DNA of 64,000 nucleotides from Microbacterium sp. zg-B96 (GTDB lineage Bacteria > Actinomycetota > Actinomycetes > Actinomycetales > Microbacteriaceae). The notes beneath the pieces are model-generated. The model saw only the letters and a list, made by a program, of their open reading frames with translations, had not been told where the DNA came from and did not search any database. Shown here one piece after another: positions 18,436 to 26,671 of this stretch. The stretch lies in contig NZ_CP126738.1 in NCBI RefSeq assembly GCF_030246865.1, positions 1,674,001 through 1,738,000 on the forward strand, given 5' to 3'. A program made the position numbers and the translations under genes. Within the stretch, counting starts at the first letter, position 1; each line of letters begins with the position of its first letter.

Positions 18436-19317
18436 GTGACCGATTCGAAGCCCGATCCTGTCGCGCGAATGCTCTCCGTGATCGACCTGGCGGCATCGGC
18501 TGCCCGCACGACCGAGGACATCTTCACCGGCGCGTCCCACGCGATGCCCACTGGCCGCGTCTTCGGCGGCCAGGTGCTGGCGCAGGCGATCGCGGCCGCG
18601 GCTCGCACGCTCGGCCCGGAGCGGGTCCCGCATTCGATGCACGGCTACTTCCTGCGTCCCGGTGACGCGTCCAAGGGCATCACCTTCGCCGTGGACCGCA
18701 TCCACGACGGCCGATCGTTCTCCACGCGCCGCACCCAGGCCTACCAGGAGGGCGTGCCGATCTTCTCGATGATCGCCTCCTTCGAAGATGAGGACCCGGG
18801 GCTCGAGCACCACGCGCCCATGCCCACGGATGTGCCGGCACCGGAAGACCTGCCGAGCATCGATGAACTGAGCCCGGTCACGCACCCGGTGTCGCAGCGG
18901 GCGCTCGCCGACGGGCCGATCGAATTGCGCTACATCTCGTCGCCGATCTACGACACGGTGGAGGGCGACCACGTCGCGCAGCAGGCGGTGTGGATGCGCA
19001 CGCGCTCTGCGCTGCCGGACGATCCGGCGCTGCACCGCGCGGTGCTGGCCTACCTGAGTGATCTCACGATTCAGGAGCCGGTGCTGCGCGCACACGGCCT
19101 GGCATGGTCGACTCCCGGGCTGAAGGTCGCGAGCCTGGACCACGCCATGTGGTGGCACCGTTTCGGTCGCGTGGACGAGTGGGTGCTGTACGTGCAGGAG
19201 TCCCCCAGCGCCCGCGGCGGACGCGGCCTGTCCACAGGTCGCATCTACAGCAGGGACGGCGCACTGCTGGCCAGCGTCGCGCAGGAGATCATGGTTCGGG
19301 TGCCCGGCCTGCGCTGA
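18436..19317 (+). CDS. tesB: Acyl-CoA thioesterase II (TesB family)
   Basis: 293 aa double-hotdog thioesterase releasing free acids from acyl-CoA. Characteristic segments are GRVFGGQVLAQA in the first hotdog domain and MHGYFLRPGD after it. The end of the second domain, GLSTGRIYSRDGALLASVAQE, is also typical. The GTG at 18436 has AGGAG upstream. Its 3' end abuts the truncated copy of a different, single-hotdog thioesterase gene. Confidence 0.92.
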   Translation: MTDSKPDPVARMLSVIDLAASAARTTEDIFTGASHAMPTGRVFGGQVLAQAIAAAARTLGPERVPHSMHGYFLRPGDASKGITFAVDRIHDGRSFSTRRTQAYQEGVPIFSMIASFEDEDPGLEHHAPMPTDVPAPEDLPSIDELSPVTHPVSQRALADGPIELRYISSPIYDTVEGDHVAQQAVWMRTRSALPDDPALHRAVLAYLSDLTIQEPVLRAHGLAWSTPGLKVASLDHAMWWHRFGRVDEWVLYVQESPSARGGRGLSTGRIYSRDGALLASVAQEIMVRVPGLR

Positions 19318-19475
19318 GCCGCGCCGCGGTGTTGCGTGCCGGGTTGCCGCCGCGCGGGGTGAGCCGCACCGGGCGACCGGTGGCGGTGCTGACCATGACG
19401 ACGACCGCGGTGGAGCGGGCGTACAGCGTCTGCGGCGTCTCGCCCCGCGGGCTGAACACCTCGTAGCAGACGTCG
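19318..19475 (-). pseudogene. C-terminal fragment of a hotdog thioesterase gene (duplicate copy)
   Basis: Read on the minus strand this encodes the same segment (VFSPRGETPQTLYARST and onward) as the intact thioesterase at 20643-21134, then diverges. No start codon, N-terminus or original C-terminus remains. It is one arm of a 124-bp direct repeat and is probably non-functional. Confidence 0.8.
19352..19475. repeat. Direct repeat copy 1 (124 bp)
   Basis: Aligns with 20703-20826 in the same orientation with two mismatches that I can see (near 19400 and 19460). The two copies flank a 1,227-bp segment carrying foreign-looking genes. Confidence 0.9.
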
Positions 19476-19756
19476 CGCGCGATGCGATCGACTGCCCCTC
19501 GATCGCCGGCACTCGTTGATATCTCTTCGTCGAGGTAGCCGAACGTCTTGCGAGACCTGAACATAGAGATAGCTCGGGTGTCGTCGCCGACTCCCATCCG
19601 ATGCTGAGCTCTTGCATCGGGTTCTCGACTCCCCTGGCTAACGCTGCAGGTGTAAACACTGTGACGGTCTTGAGGAACAATTGTCGATCGGGTGATCGCG
19701 TTCGTTGAAGTAGTGAAGCCGCCCCCAGAGGTGACTCGGAACAAGGGAGCAATACC
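19476..19756. other. Non-coding stretch at the left end of the inserted segment
   Basis: About 280 bases, visibly lower in GC than the surroundings (for example gttgatatctcttcg and gaacatagagatagctcg). I see no convincing gene, terminator or inverted repeat. It probably carries the promoter of the DHFR-like gene, but I could not place a -10 confidently. Confidence 0.4.
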
Positions 19757-20356
19757 GTGAATCTCACGATCTCGATCCAGGTCAGCGTCGACGGCGTCAT
19801 GCAGGCAAATGGCGGCAACAATGACGAGCTCGACCCCGGTTTTGCGCGCGGCGGCTGGGCCATCCCGACCGGCGACAAGGAGTCGGCCGCGTACATCGCT
19901 TCGACGTGGCAGCGCGCCGACGCGTTCCTGCTCGGCCGCAAGACGTACGGACTGTTCGCGAGCTACTGGGGTGGTCAGGCCGACGACTCGAACCCGTTTT
20001 CGGGCGCGATGAATCCTCGGCCGAAGTACGTCGTGTCCAACACCCTGACCGACCCGGCGTGGAAGAACACGACGGTGATCTCGGGGGATATCGCCGCGGG
20101 CATCAGGGAACTGAAGGCACAGCCGGGAGGCGAGCTGGTGGTCGTGGGCAGCGGCGTGCTGGCGCGCTGGCTGCTCGAGAACGAACTCGTCGACGAGATC
20201 AACCTCATCGTGTGCCCTGTCATCGTGGGAGACGGCCTTCGGCTGTTCCCGCAGCAAGGCAAAGACTTCGGTCTCGAACTGGCCGAGACGCGGGCGTTCC
20301 CGACCGGTGTCCTCGCTCACACCTACCGGCTCACCGGCCGCCCCAACTACGCCTGA
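19757..20356 (+). CDS. Dihydrofolate reductase family protein (RibD C-terminal domain-like)
   Basis: 199 aa protein of the bacterial DHFR/RibD_C superfamily. Visible features are the N-terminal SVDGVMQ, LLGRKTYGLFASYW in the middle, KYVVSNTL, and GSGVLARWLLENELVDEINL near the C-terminus. These proteins bind NADPH; whether this one reduces folate, a riboflavin precursor or something else is unknown. The GTG at 19757 has AGGGAG upstream. It is the only intact gene in a segment bounded by direct repeats, followed by remnants of the YCII/ECF-sigma gene pair. Confidence 0.85.
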   Translation: MNLTISIQVSVDGVMQANGGNNDELDPGFARGGWAIPTGDKESAAYIASTWQRADAFLLGRKTYGLFASYWGGQADDSNPFSGAMNPRPKYVVSNTLTDPAWKNTTVISGDIAAGIRELKAQPGGELVVVGSGVLARWLLENELVDEINLIVCPVIVGDGLRLFPQQGKDFGLELAETRAFPTGVLAHTYRLTGRPNYA

Positions 20357-20357
20357 G

Positions 20358-20519
20358 AGGACCAAGCCATGCGGACCGTTCGTCGAAGCCACGGAGTGGG
20401 CCGCCGGATTCTGGATCATCGACGCGCCTGACCTGGACGTCGCCCTCAAGCTGATGTGCGAGGGCTCGAAAGCCTGCAACCGTCGGCTCGAAGTGCGGCC
20501 CCTCCTGTCGGATCCCTGA
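20358..20519 (+). pseudogene. C-terminal remnant of a YCII-domain (DGPF-type) protein
   Basis: The frame through 20519 reads GPFVEATEWAAGFWIIDAPD and ends EVRPLLSDP. This is the second half of a YCII/DGPF domain protein. The first half is missing, and the nearest ATG (20369) is in another frame. It directly follows the DHFR-like gene, so a deletion probably fused the two. Confidence 0.7.
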
Positions 20520-20602
20520 TCGACGCGCAGGACGCCTTGACCCGCGCCCACCGAGACGAGTGGGCACGGGTCGTGGCGACAACCGCCAGGCGCCTGGCTC
20601 AC
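20515..20602 (+). pseudogene. N-terminal remnant of an ECF sigma factor
   Basis: The frame overlapping the YCII stop reads LIDAQDALTRAHRDEWARVV then ATTARRL. This resembles the N-terminus of ECF sigma factors usually encoded next to YCII-domain proteins. Similarity ends after about 30 residues; no sigma2/sigma4 regions remain. Confidence 0.6.
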
Positions 20603-20642
20603 CACGACAGCGAGCCGCAAGGCGATCGTGCGTGTGCCGCCG

Positions 20643-21134
20643 TCAGCGGCGGTGCGCGTAGACGATCGGGTCGCCGACGTACGGCTCCCATGCCTCGCGC
20701 ATGCGCGGGGTGAGCCGCACCGGGCGACCGGTGGCGGTGCTGACCATGACGACCACCGCGGTGGAGCGGGCGTACAGCGTCTGCGGCGTCTCGCCCCGCG
20801 GGCTGAACACGTCGTAGCAGACGTCGATGCTCGAGCCGCCGAGGCGCCCGATCCACAGCTGCACGTCCAGCGGACGCTGCTGATAGGGCACCGGCGCCAG
20901 GTACTCGATCTCCTGGCGCGCGATGAGGGTCATCGTCTCGCCATGGACGTTCAACCCCGCCTCCAGCACCGCGGTGGGCGGGCCTTCCATTCCGGCATCC
21001 GGCTGCCAGAAGGCGCGCAGACGCGCTTCTTCGAGCAGCTTCAGCAGGGAGGTGTTGTTGACGTGGTTGAGCGCGTCCAGATCCCCCCAGCGCAGGTGGA
21101 TCGGGACGTGCACCCGCATCGCGGTGTCAGTCAC
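20643..21134 (-). CDS. Acyl-CoA thioesterase, single hotdog domain (4HBT-like)
   Basis: 163 aa hotdog-fold protein. The catalytic Asp region is LRWGDLDALNHVNNTSLLK; FSPRGETPQTLYARST lies in the C-terminal half. I start it at the GTG at 21134, which overlaps the ettA stop codon by eight bases and suggests coupling; an ATG at 21119 is an alternative and would give 158 aa. Its middle and end are duplicated at 19352-19475. Substrate unknown. Confidence 0.85.
   Translation of the reverse strand: MTDTAMRVHVPIHLRWGDLDALNHVNNTSLLKLLEEARLRAFWQPDAGMEGPPTAVLEAGLNVHGETMTLIARQEIEYLAPVPYQQRPLDVQLWIGRLGGSSIDVCYDVFSPRGETPQTLYARSTAVVVMVSTATGRPVRLTPRMREAWEPYVGDPIVYAHRR
20703..20826. repeat. Direct repeat copy 2 (124 bp), inside the intact thioesterase gene
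   Basis: This is the parent of the copy at 19352-19475 and lies within coding sequence that continues intact on both sides. Confidence 0.9.
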
Positions 21135-22806
21135 GCGTGAGCTTGCGGTAGGTGGACCGGTGCGGGTTCGCCGCATCCGGGCCGAGCCGCTCGACCTTGT
21201 TCGTCTCGTAGGCTTCGAAGTTGCCCTCGAACCAGTACCACTGGCCGGGGTTCTCCTCGGTGCCCTCGTACGAGAGGATGTGCGTCGCGATGCGGTCCAG
21301 GAACCACCGGTCGTGTGTGATGACCACGGCGCAGCCGGGGAACTCCAGCAGCGCGTTCTCGAGCGACTGCAGCGTCTCGACGTCCAGGTCGTTCGTCGGC
21401 TCATCCAGCAGCAGCAGGTTGCCGCCCTCCTTGAGAGTGAGGGCGAGGTTCAGCCGGTTGCGCTCACCACCGGAGAGCACGCCGGCCTTCTTCTGCTGGT
21501 CCGGGCCCTTGAAGCCGAACTTCGATACGTAGGCGCGGGACGGGATCTCGATCTTGCCGACCGTGATGATGTCCAGGCCGTCGGAGACGACCTCCCACAG
21601 CGACTTGTTCGGGTCGATGTTGGAGCGGGTCTGGTCGACGTAGCTGATCTTGACCGTTTCGCCGATCTTGAGCTGACCGCTGTCGAGCGGCTCGAGGCCC
21701 ACGATGGTCTTGAACAGCGTGGTCTTGCCGACGCCGTTGGGGCCGATGACGCCGACGATGCCGTTCGGCGGCAGGCTGAAGCTCAGCCCGTCGATGAGCA
21801 CCCGCCCGTCGAAGCCCTTCTCGAGCTTCTTCGCCTCGATCACGATGCCACCCAGGCGCGGGCCCGGCGGGATCTGGATCTCTTCGAAGTCGAGCTTGCG
21901 CGTGCGATCGGCTTCCGCCGCCATCTCCTCGTAGCGGGCCAGACGCGACTTGGACTTGGCCTGACGGCCCTTCGCGTTCGAGCGGACCCACTCGAGTTCG
22001 TCGGCCAGTCGCTTGGCGAGCTTGGCGTCCTTCTTGCCCTGGACGGCGAGGCGCTCGCCCTTCTTCTCCAGGTACGTCGAGTAATTGCCCTCGTAGCCGA
22101 TCAGGCGACCGCGGTCGACCTCAGCGATCCACTCCGCGACGTTGTCGAGGAAGTACCGGTCGTGGGTGACGGCGATGACGGCGCCTGCGTACTTCTGCAG
22201 GTGCTGCTCGAGCCACAGCACGCTCTCAGCGTCCAAGTGGTTGGTCGGCTCATCCAGCAGCAGCAGGTCGGGCTTCTGCAGCAGCAGCTTGGTCAGCGCG
22301 ACGCGGCGCTTCTCGCCACCGGAGAGGTTCGACACCGAGGCGTCGCCCGGGGGCGTGCGCAGGGCGTCCATCGCCTGCTCCAGCTGGGAGTCGAGGTCCC
22401 AGGCGTCGGCGGCGTCGATCTCTTCCTGCAGGGTGCCCATCTCGGCCAGGAGCGCGTCGAAATCGGCATCCGGGTCGGACATGAGAGCGGAGATCTCGTT
22501 GAACCGGTCGACCTTCGCCTTGATCGCGATGCCGTCCTGGATGTTCTCCAGCACGGTCTTGCTCTCGTCGAGCACCGGCTCCTGCATCAGGATGCCGACG
22601 GTGAAGCCGGGCGTCAGCTTCGCCTCCCCGTTGGAGGGCGTGTCCATCCCGGCCATGATCTTGAGGATCGTCGACTTGCCGGCACCGTTGGGGCCGACCA
22701 TGCCGATCTTGGCACCGGGGAGGAACGACATCGTGACGTCGTCGAGGATCAGTTTGTCGCCGACCGCTTTGCGGGCACGGACCATCTGGTAGATGTACTC
22801 AGCCAT
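21127..22806 (-). CDS. ettA: EttA, ABC-F translation factor (energy-dependent translational throttle)
   Basis: 559 aa tandem ABC ATPase without membrane domains that binds the ribosomal E site and gates elongation according to the ATP/ADP ratio. Both Walker A motifs (GPNGAGKST, GPNGVGKTT) and both signature motifs (LSGGEKRRVAL, LSGGERNRLNL) are present. Both domains carry LLLLDEPTN, and an arm insertion and linker lie between them. The length matches EttA. TAGACT lies nine bases before the ATG, so the leader is very short. Confidence 0.95.
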   Translation of the reverse strand: MAEYIYQMVRARKAVGDKLILDDVTMSFLPGAKIGMVGPNGAGKSTILKIMAGMDTPSNGEAKLTPGFTVGILMQEPVLDESKTVLENIQDGIAIKAKVDRFNEISALMSDPDADFDALLAEMGTLQEEIDAADAWDLDSQLEQAMDALRTPPGDASVSNLSGGEKRRVALTKLLLQKPDLLLLDEPTNHLDAESVLWLEQHLQKYAGAVIAVTHDRYFLDNVAEWIAEVDRGRLIGYEGNYSTYLEKKGERLAVQGKKDAKLAKRLADELEWVRSNAKGRQAKSKSRLARYEEMAAEADRTRKLDFEEIQIPPGPRLGGIVIEAKKLEKGFDGRVLIDGLSFSLPPNGIVGVIGPNGVGKTTLFKTIVGLEPLDSGQLKIGETVKISYVDQTRSNIDPNKSLWEVVSDGLDIITVGKIEIPSRAYVSKFGFKGPDQQKKAGVLSGGERNRLNLALTLKEGGNLLLLDEPTNDLDVETLQSLENALLEFPGCAVVITHDRWFLDRIATHILSYEGTEENPGQWYWFEGNFEAYETNKVERLGPDAANPHRSTYRKLTRD

Positions 22807-22856
22807 ATCCGTTCAAGTCTACGGGGCGATCGGCCGGCCGCAGACTCCTGCGCACG

Positions 22857-23372
22857 TCACCAGTCGATGGGGCGGGTGGCGCCGAGCAGGCACCCGCCGC
22901 CGGCGAGAGCGGCCGTGGCCACGGTGACCACCGTGCCGGTGACCGGTCCGACCTGGCCGACGAGGCACTCCTGACCCCACTGCACCGAGAACTGCAGCGT
23001 CTCGACGGCGTTGCCGATGGTCGTCACGTCGTCGGTCACCTGCATCGCGGCCTTGTCGAACCCTGCCGCGACGAGGGCGTCGATGTACGCACGGCCCTCG
23101 GCCTTCTGCGGGGACGCCCAGACCGACTCGGCCACCGCAGTGAACAGCGGCAGGTTGTCCTCGGCCGTGCCCGCGGGCATCAACTGCGGCGCGGCGGGCT
23201 CGGTCGCCGTCGGTGTCGGTGCGGGCGTGGGTTCAGGCGCGGTGGTCGCAGGCGTGGACGGTGCGGGCTGCGGTTCGGCGGTGCATCCGGCCAGCAGAAC
23301 CAGCGCGAGCGCGATCACCACCGCGGTCGCACCGCGACGAGGGGCGGGGGCGGTGGCGGTGAGTCGGAGCAC
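22857..23372 (-). CDS. Putative lipoprotein, possible DUF6993-like
   Basis: 171 aa secreted lipoprotein. A signal peptide with lipobox LLAGC (Cys near residue 29) is followed by a Pro/Thr/Ala-rich linker of about 30 residues and a small domain with conserved-looking segments YIDALVAAGFDKAAMQVT and FSVQWGQECLVGQ. The GTG start is six bases after TAGACT, so the transcript is predicted leaderless. Function unknown; the family name is from memory and uncertain. Confidence 0.75.
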   Translation of the reverse strand: MLRLTATAPAPRRGATAVVIALALVLLAGCTAEPQPAPSTPATTAPEPTPAPTPTATEPAAPQLMPAGTAEDNLPLFTAVAESVWASPQKAEGRAYIDALVAAGFDKAAMQVTDDVTTIGNAVETLQFSVQWGQECLVGQVGPVTGTVVTVATAALAGGGCLLGATRPIDW

Positions 23373-23422
23373 TCCGGAAGTCTAGGGGGGTATCCCACAC
23401 GTCCGTTCCGGTGACCAGACGT

Positions 23423-24049
23423 TCAGAAGGGCGGCTCGTCACCACCGGCGCCGGCCCACGCCAACTGCCGTTCCTCCAGCGACTGCGCGTCGTCGCCAGG
23501 CGTGTGGCCCTGGGTCGCGGGTGCGCCCGCCGGTAGAGGCCCCTGGCCGAGGCCGACCGAGGTGGTGTCAGTTCCTGTGGGCAGAGACCAGCCGTTGGCA
23601 TCCACCGCTGCCGGTGGCGCGTCGGAGGCGGGCCGCTGCTCCCCCGGGTCCCCCGCCTCCCCCGACTCGCCCGGGCCGCCGGACTCGCCGGGCCGCGCGG
23701 CGCGTGTGAAGACGGTCGTGCCCCAACGCAGGTCGGGGCCGACCGCGTAGGCGTCGATGTCGGCGGTGACGCCGCTGCGGCTTTCGTTCTCCCACGTGCG
23801 CAATCGCAGCGTGCCGGTGACGATGACCCGGTCGCCTTTGCGCAGTGACCGCAGTGCGTGTTCGGCGAGTCCGCGGAAGGCAGAGACGTGGTACCAGTTC
23901 GTATAGGCGTCGACCCAGGTGTTGGACTCCTTGTCATAGCGGCGCTGGGTGCTGCCCACACGGAACGCGACGATGGTGTCGCCACCGGCGGTGGCGCGGC
24001 GTTCCGGGTCGGCGGCGAGGTTGCCGGTGACGGTGATGGATTCGCTCAT
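23423..24049 (-). CDS. ssb: Single-stranded DNA-binding protein
   Basis: 208 aa OB-fold protein. The N-terminal domain shows ITVTGNLAADPERR, FRVGSTQRRYD and GDRVIVTGTLRLRTWE. A long Gly/Pro/Glu-rich linker follows and the C-terminus ends GDEPPF, the acidic tip used to recruit repair partners. It is not next to rpsF/rpsR, so it may be a second SSB in this genome (inference). AGAGGA precedes the ATG. A palindromic SOS-type box lies 222 bases upstream and faces the next gene. Confidence 0.9.
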   Translation of the reverse strand: MSESITVTGNLAADPERRATAGGDTIVAFRVGSTQRRYDKESNTWVDAYTNWYHVSAFRGLAEHALRSLRKGDRVIVTGTLRLRTWENESRSGVTADIDAYAVGPDLRWGTTVFTRAARPGESGGPGESGEAGDPGEQRPASDAPPAAVDANGWSLPTGTDTTSVGLGQGPLPAGAPATQGHTPGDDAQSLEERQLAWAGAGGDEPPF

Positions 24050-24270
24050 GGTGGTGCTGTCCTCTCGGTGTCGGGCGGGCAGAGCACCCGCCACTCCGGC
24101 ACCCGCGTGCCCGTCGGGTGCCGGAGCACTCCCACCCTGTCGCGGTGTGAAAACCGGTGTGGGGCGGATGGGGGCGAAACGGGGAGGGATCGCCCACTTC
24201 GCTGGCTGGGGAGGAAGCGTGCCGTCACATCCCGCGCGTTCGCGCCGGTGATGGCACGCAATGTCGGAGG

Positions 24271-24286
24271 TCGTACATATGTTCGA
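24271..24286. promoter_or_regulatory. Near-consensus LexA (SOS) box
   Basis: TCGTAC-ATAT-GTTCGA differs by one base from the actinobacterial LexA consensus TCGAAC-N4-GTTCGA. It lies 20 bases before the start of the small gene at 24306. Confidence 0.65.
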
Positions 24287-24305
24287 TATGCGAAAGGAGA
24301 ATGAC

Positions 24306-24554
24306 ATGATCACCACCAGCAGTCCGGCGCTGCGCAGCCGCTTCGGCGCTCTCCGTCTGATTCCGGCAGGACTCGAACTGTGGCGCGTCGTCGACGACGC
24401 CGGACGCATCCTGGGCCACCTCCAACGCGCGGCCGAGGGGGCCGACGTGCGCTACCGCGCACTGCGCTATCACCGCGGGCACGCTCGACTTCTGCCCATC
24501 GGGGACTTCTGGTCCGCCGACGATGCCGTGGAGTGCCTGCGTCGCGGCGGATGA
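24306..24554 (+). CDS. Small hypothetical protein behind a LexA-type box
   Basis: 82 aa. The ATG at 24306 has AAGGAG seven bases upstream. The protein is basic and compact with segments LELWRVVDDAGRILGHLQR and GDFWSADDAVECLRRGG. I do not recognise a family. The SOS-type box just upstream suggests induction by DNA damage (inference from the motif). It is convergent with the MocR gene, with only three bases between stops. Confidence 0.7.
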   Translation: MITTSSPALRSRFGALRLIPAGLELWRVVDDAGRILGHLQRAAEGADVRYRALRYHRGHARLLPIGDFWSADDAVECLRRGG

Positions 24555-24557
24555 ACC

Positions 24558-25988
24558 TCACACCACGGCTTCGAGCGGTTCGCCGAACTGGGCGGGGGTC
24601 TCGCCCCGCACCCGATCCCACGCGCGAGAGAGAACCTCGACTGCGCGGACGAGCTGGTCCGCCGGCGCGGTGAAGGGCAGCCGCAGATGGCGCTCGTGTC
24701 CCCCATCGATGGAGAACCGGGGACCCGCCGAGAGCAGCACACCCTCGTTGCGTGCCCGCAAGACCAGCGACGAGCTGAGCGGTGCGCCCAGGCCCACCCA
24801 CAGTGCGACACCGCCGGCGGTCGACGGGACCTGCCACTCCGGGATGTGTGCGGATAGCGCAGCCGTGAGCGCGTCGCGGCCTTCGCGAAGCACTGCCGCG
24901 CGTTGTTCGCGAATGGCCGGCATGTGCGCGAAGAGCGCCGCCGCGATCGCCTGCTCGAGTTCCGGCGTGCCGAGTTCTCGTGCCGGTCGGGCCGCCACGA
25001 GGCGCCGGATCACGTCCGGATCGGCGCGGATCCACCCGATCCGCAGTCCGCCCCAGACGGTCTTGCCCAGGGAACCGACACGCAGCACGGTGCGGGAGGA
25101 AGCAGGAGCGATCGCGAATGACGCCTCAGCCGACGTCTGGTCGATGCCGAGGTCGGCGGTCGTCTCGTCCAGCACCAGGAAGGTTCCGGCGCGCTCGGCG
25201 GCGGTGAGAATGGTCTGCTGCTCCTCCGGGCGCATTGTGCGACCGGTGGGATTCTGGAAGCGGGGCATGAGGTACGCCAGCACCGGAAGGCTCCGGGAGA
25301 ACACCTGTGTGGCGCGGTCGAGGTCCCAACCGTCCTGGGTCGTCACCGGCACACCGATCAGCCGCGCGCCGGCGGCAGCGAAGGCGTCGGCGGCATGCGG
25401 GTACGTCGGCGTCTCGAGCACCACCGGGTCACCCCTGCCCACCAGCACACCGGCGATGAGGTGGATCGCGCTCTGCGCGCCCGTGGTCACCATGATCTGC
25501 GACGGATCGGTGGCGATGCCTCGTGCGCTGTAGTCGTCGGCGATCAGCGCGCGCAGGGCAGGTGTGCCGAGCACGTCGTAGCCCGAGCGCGCGACGATGC
25601 TCGGGGCGTCGGAGGCGACGGCAGCTATCACACCGGCAAGCCCGGGCCACGCTGCCGGACTGGCCTGCTGCAGATCGATGGAGTCGGTGTCGGGCGTCAC
25701 CCGTCCCACGTCGCGCCGGCCCAGCGGCATCGTGATGCTCCCCGAGCCGCGCACGCTTTCGATATGGCCGGAAGCGCGAAGGCTGCCGTAGGCAGCGGCC
25801 ACCGTGCTGCGGCTGAGGCCGAGTGCGGCGGCGAGTTCCCGCTCTGCGGGCAGCGCGGTGCGCGGTGCGATGCGGTTGTCCAGGCACAGCAGCCGGATGC
25901 CGTCTGCGAGTGCTTCGTAGGCGGGTTCACGGGTGCGCCAGCCGCCGAGCGCGGCCGTGAGCGCCCGCGCGGAGATGCGGGAGAGCAT
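24558..25988 (-). CDS. MocR-type regulator (GntR DNA-binding domain fused to a PLP aminotransferase fold)
   Basis: 476 aa. The N-terminal winged helix-turn-helix includes LPAERELAAALGLSRSTVAAA (residues ~45-65). The rest is a fold-type I aminotransferase domain with the PLP-lysine segment VGSLGKTVWGGLRIGW and an upstream NPTGR motif. Divergent from a YczE-type membrane protein, it matches the YczR-YczE regulator/target pairing known in other bacteria. TAATGT ends six bases before the ATG, predicting a leaderless mRNA. The ligand of this branch is uncertain. Confidence 0.9.
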   Translation of the reverse strand: MLSRISARALTAALGGWRTREPAYEALADGIRLLCLDNRIAPRTALPAERELAAALGLSRSTVAAAYGSLRASGHIESVRGSGSITMPLGRRDVGRVTPDTDSIDLQQASPAAWPGLAGVIAAVASDAPSIVARSGYDVLGTPALRALIADDYSARGIATDPSQIMVTTGAQSAIHLIAGVLVGRGDPVVLETPTYPHAADAFAAAGARLIGVPVTTQDGWDLDRATQVFSRSLPVLAYLMPRFQNPTGRTMRPEEQQTILTAAERAGTFLVLDETTADLGIDQTSAEASFAIAPASSRTVLRVGSLGKTVWGGLRIGWIRADPDVIRRLVAARPARELGTPELEQAIAAALFAHMPAIREQRAAVLREGRDALTAALSAHIPEWQVPSTAGGVALWVGLGAPLSSSLVLRARNEGVLLSAGPRFSIDGGHERHLRLPFTAPADQLVRAVEVLSRAWDRVRGETPAQFGEPLEAVV

Positions 25989-26005
25989 GGCGCCACATTA
26001 TCGCA

Positions 26006-26030
26006 ATTGGACTGGTGTGCACAGTCCAAT
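26006..26030. promoter_or_regulatory. Candidate operator: 9-bp perfect palindrome between the MocR regulator and YczE
   Basis: ATTGGACTG, a seven-base spacer gtgtgca, and CAGTCCAAT. It lies 20 bases before the YczE start and 17 before the regulator start. The position covers the -35 regions of both predicted leaderless promoters, so one bound regulator could control both genes. Confidence 0.65.
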
Positions 26031-26049
26031 CCTGCGGTTGACTTGTCCT

Positions 26050-26667
26050 ATGACCAGACGCGTGACGCAGCTGCTGATCGGCCTCATCCTGTATGGGGCA
26101 GGCTGTGCGCTGATGGTCGAGGCGGGCATTGGACTGGATCCCTGGACGGTGTTCGCTCAGGGGATCGCGGTGCAGACAGGGATCGGCATCGGCTGGATCA
26201 CCAACCTCCTCGGCTTCGCGGTCCTCCTGTTGTGGATTCCGTTGCGCCAGCGTCCCGGTGTCGGCACTGTGGCAAACATCGCGCTCGTCGGCACGAGCAT
26301 GCAGTTCACGCTCAATGTGCTGCCCGCAGTGATCGGCTGGCTCATGCAGGGCGCCGTATTCGTTGCCGGGCTCCTGTCGGTCGCCGTGGCATCCGGTCTC
26401 TACATCGGTGCCCGCTTCGGACCCGGTCCGCGCGATGGCCTCATGACGGGATTGAACGCGCGGTTCGGGTGGCCGATCTGGCTGAGTCGCTTGATCGTCG
26501 AGGCGTCCGTGCTGCTGGCGGGCTGGCTGTTGGGTGGCACCGTGGGCCTCGGGACCGTACTGTTCGCGGTGCTGATCGGCCCGCTCGCGCACGTCGCGCT
26601 GCCGCTTCTCGACACGCGCCGACCGGTCGCGCCGGCGACGGATGCCGCGGCACAACCTGCCGTCTGA
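26050..26667 (+). CDS. YczE-type integral membrane protein
   Basis: 205 aa with five or six membrane helices, for example LIGLILYGAGCALMVEAGIG at the N-terminus. The GLDPWTVFAQG and GPGPRDGLMTGL segments are typical of the YczE/YitT-like family. It probably transports or senses a small molecule tied to the divergent MocR regulator; the substrate is unknown. TTGACT, one base off a -10, ends six bases before the ATG and no ribosome site is visible, so translation is probably leaderless. Confidence 0.85.
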   Translation: MTRRVTQLLIGLILYGAGCALMVEAGIGLDPWTVFAQGIAVQTGIGIGWITNLLGFAVLLLWIPLRQRPGVGTVANIALVGTSMQFTLNVLPAVIGWLMQGAVFVAGLLSVAVASGLYIGARFGPGPRDGLMTGLNARFGWPIWLSRLIVEASVLLAGWLLGGTVGLGTVLFAVLIGPLAHVALPLLDTRRPVAPATDAAAQPAV

Positions 26668-26671
26668 CGCG

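Noticed and set aside
24271..24286. SOS box as the regulator of ssb
   Set aside because: It lies 222 bases from the ssb start on the opposite strand but only 20 bases from the small gene, so the small gene is the better target; dual control cannot be excluded.
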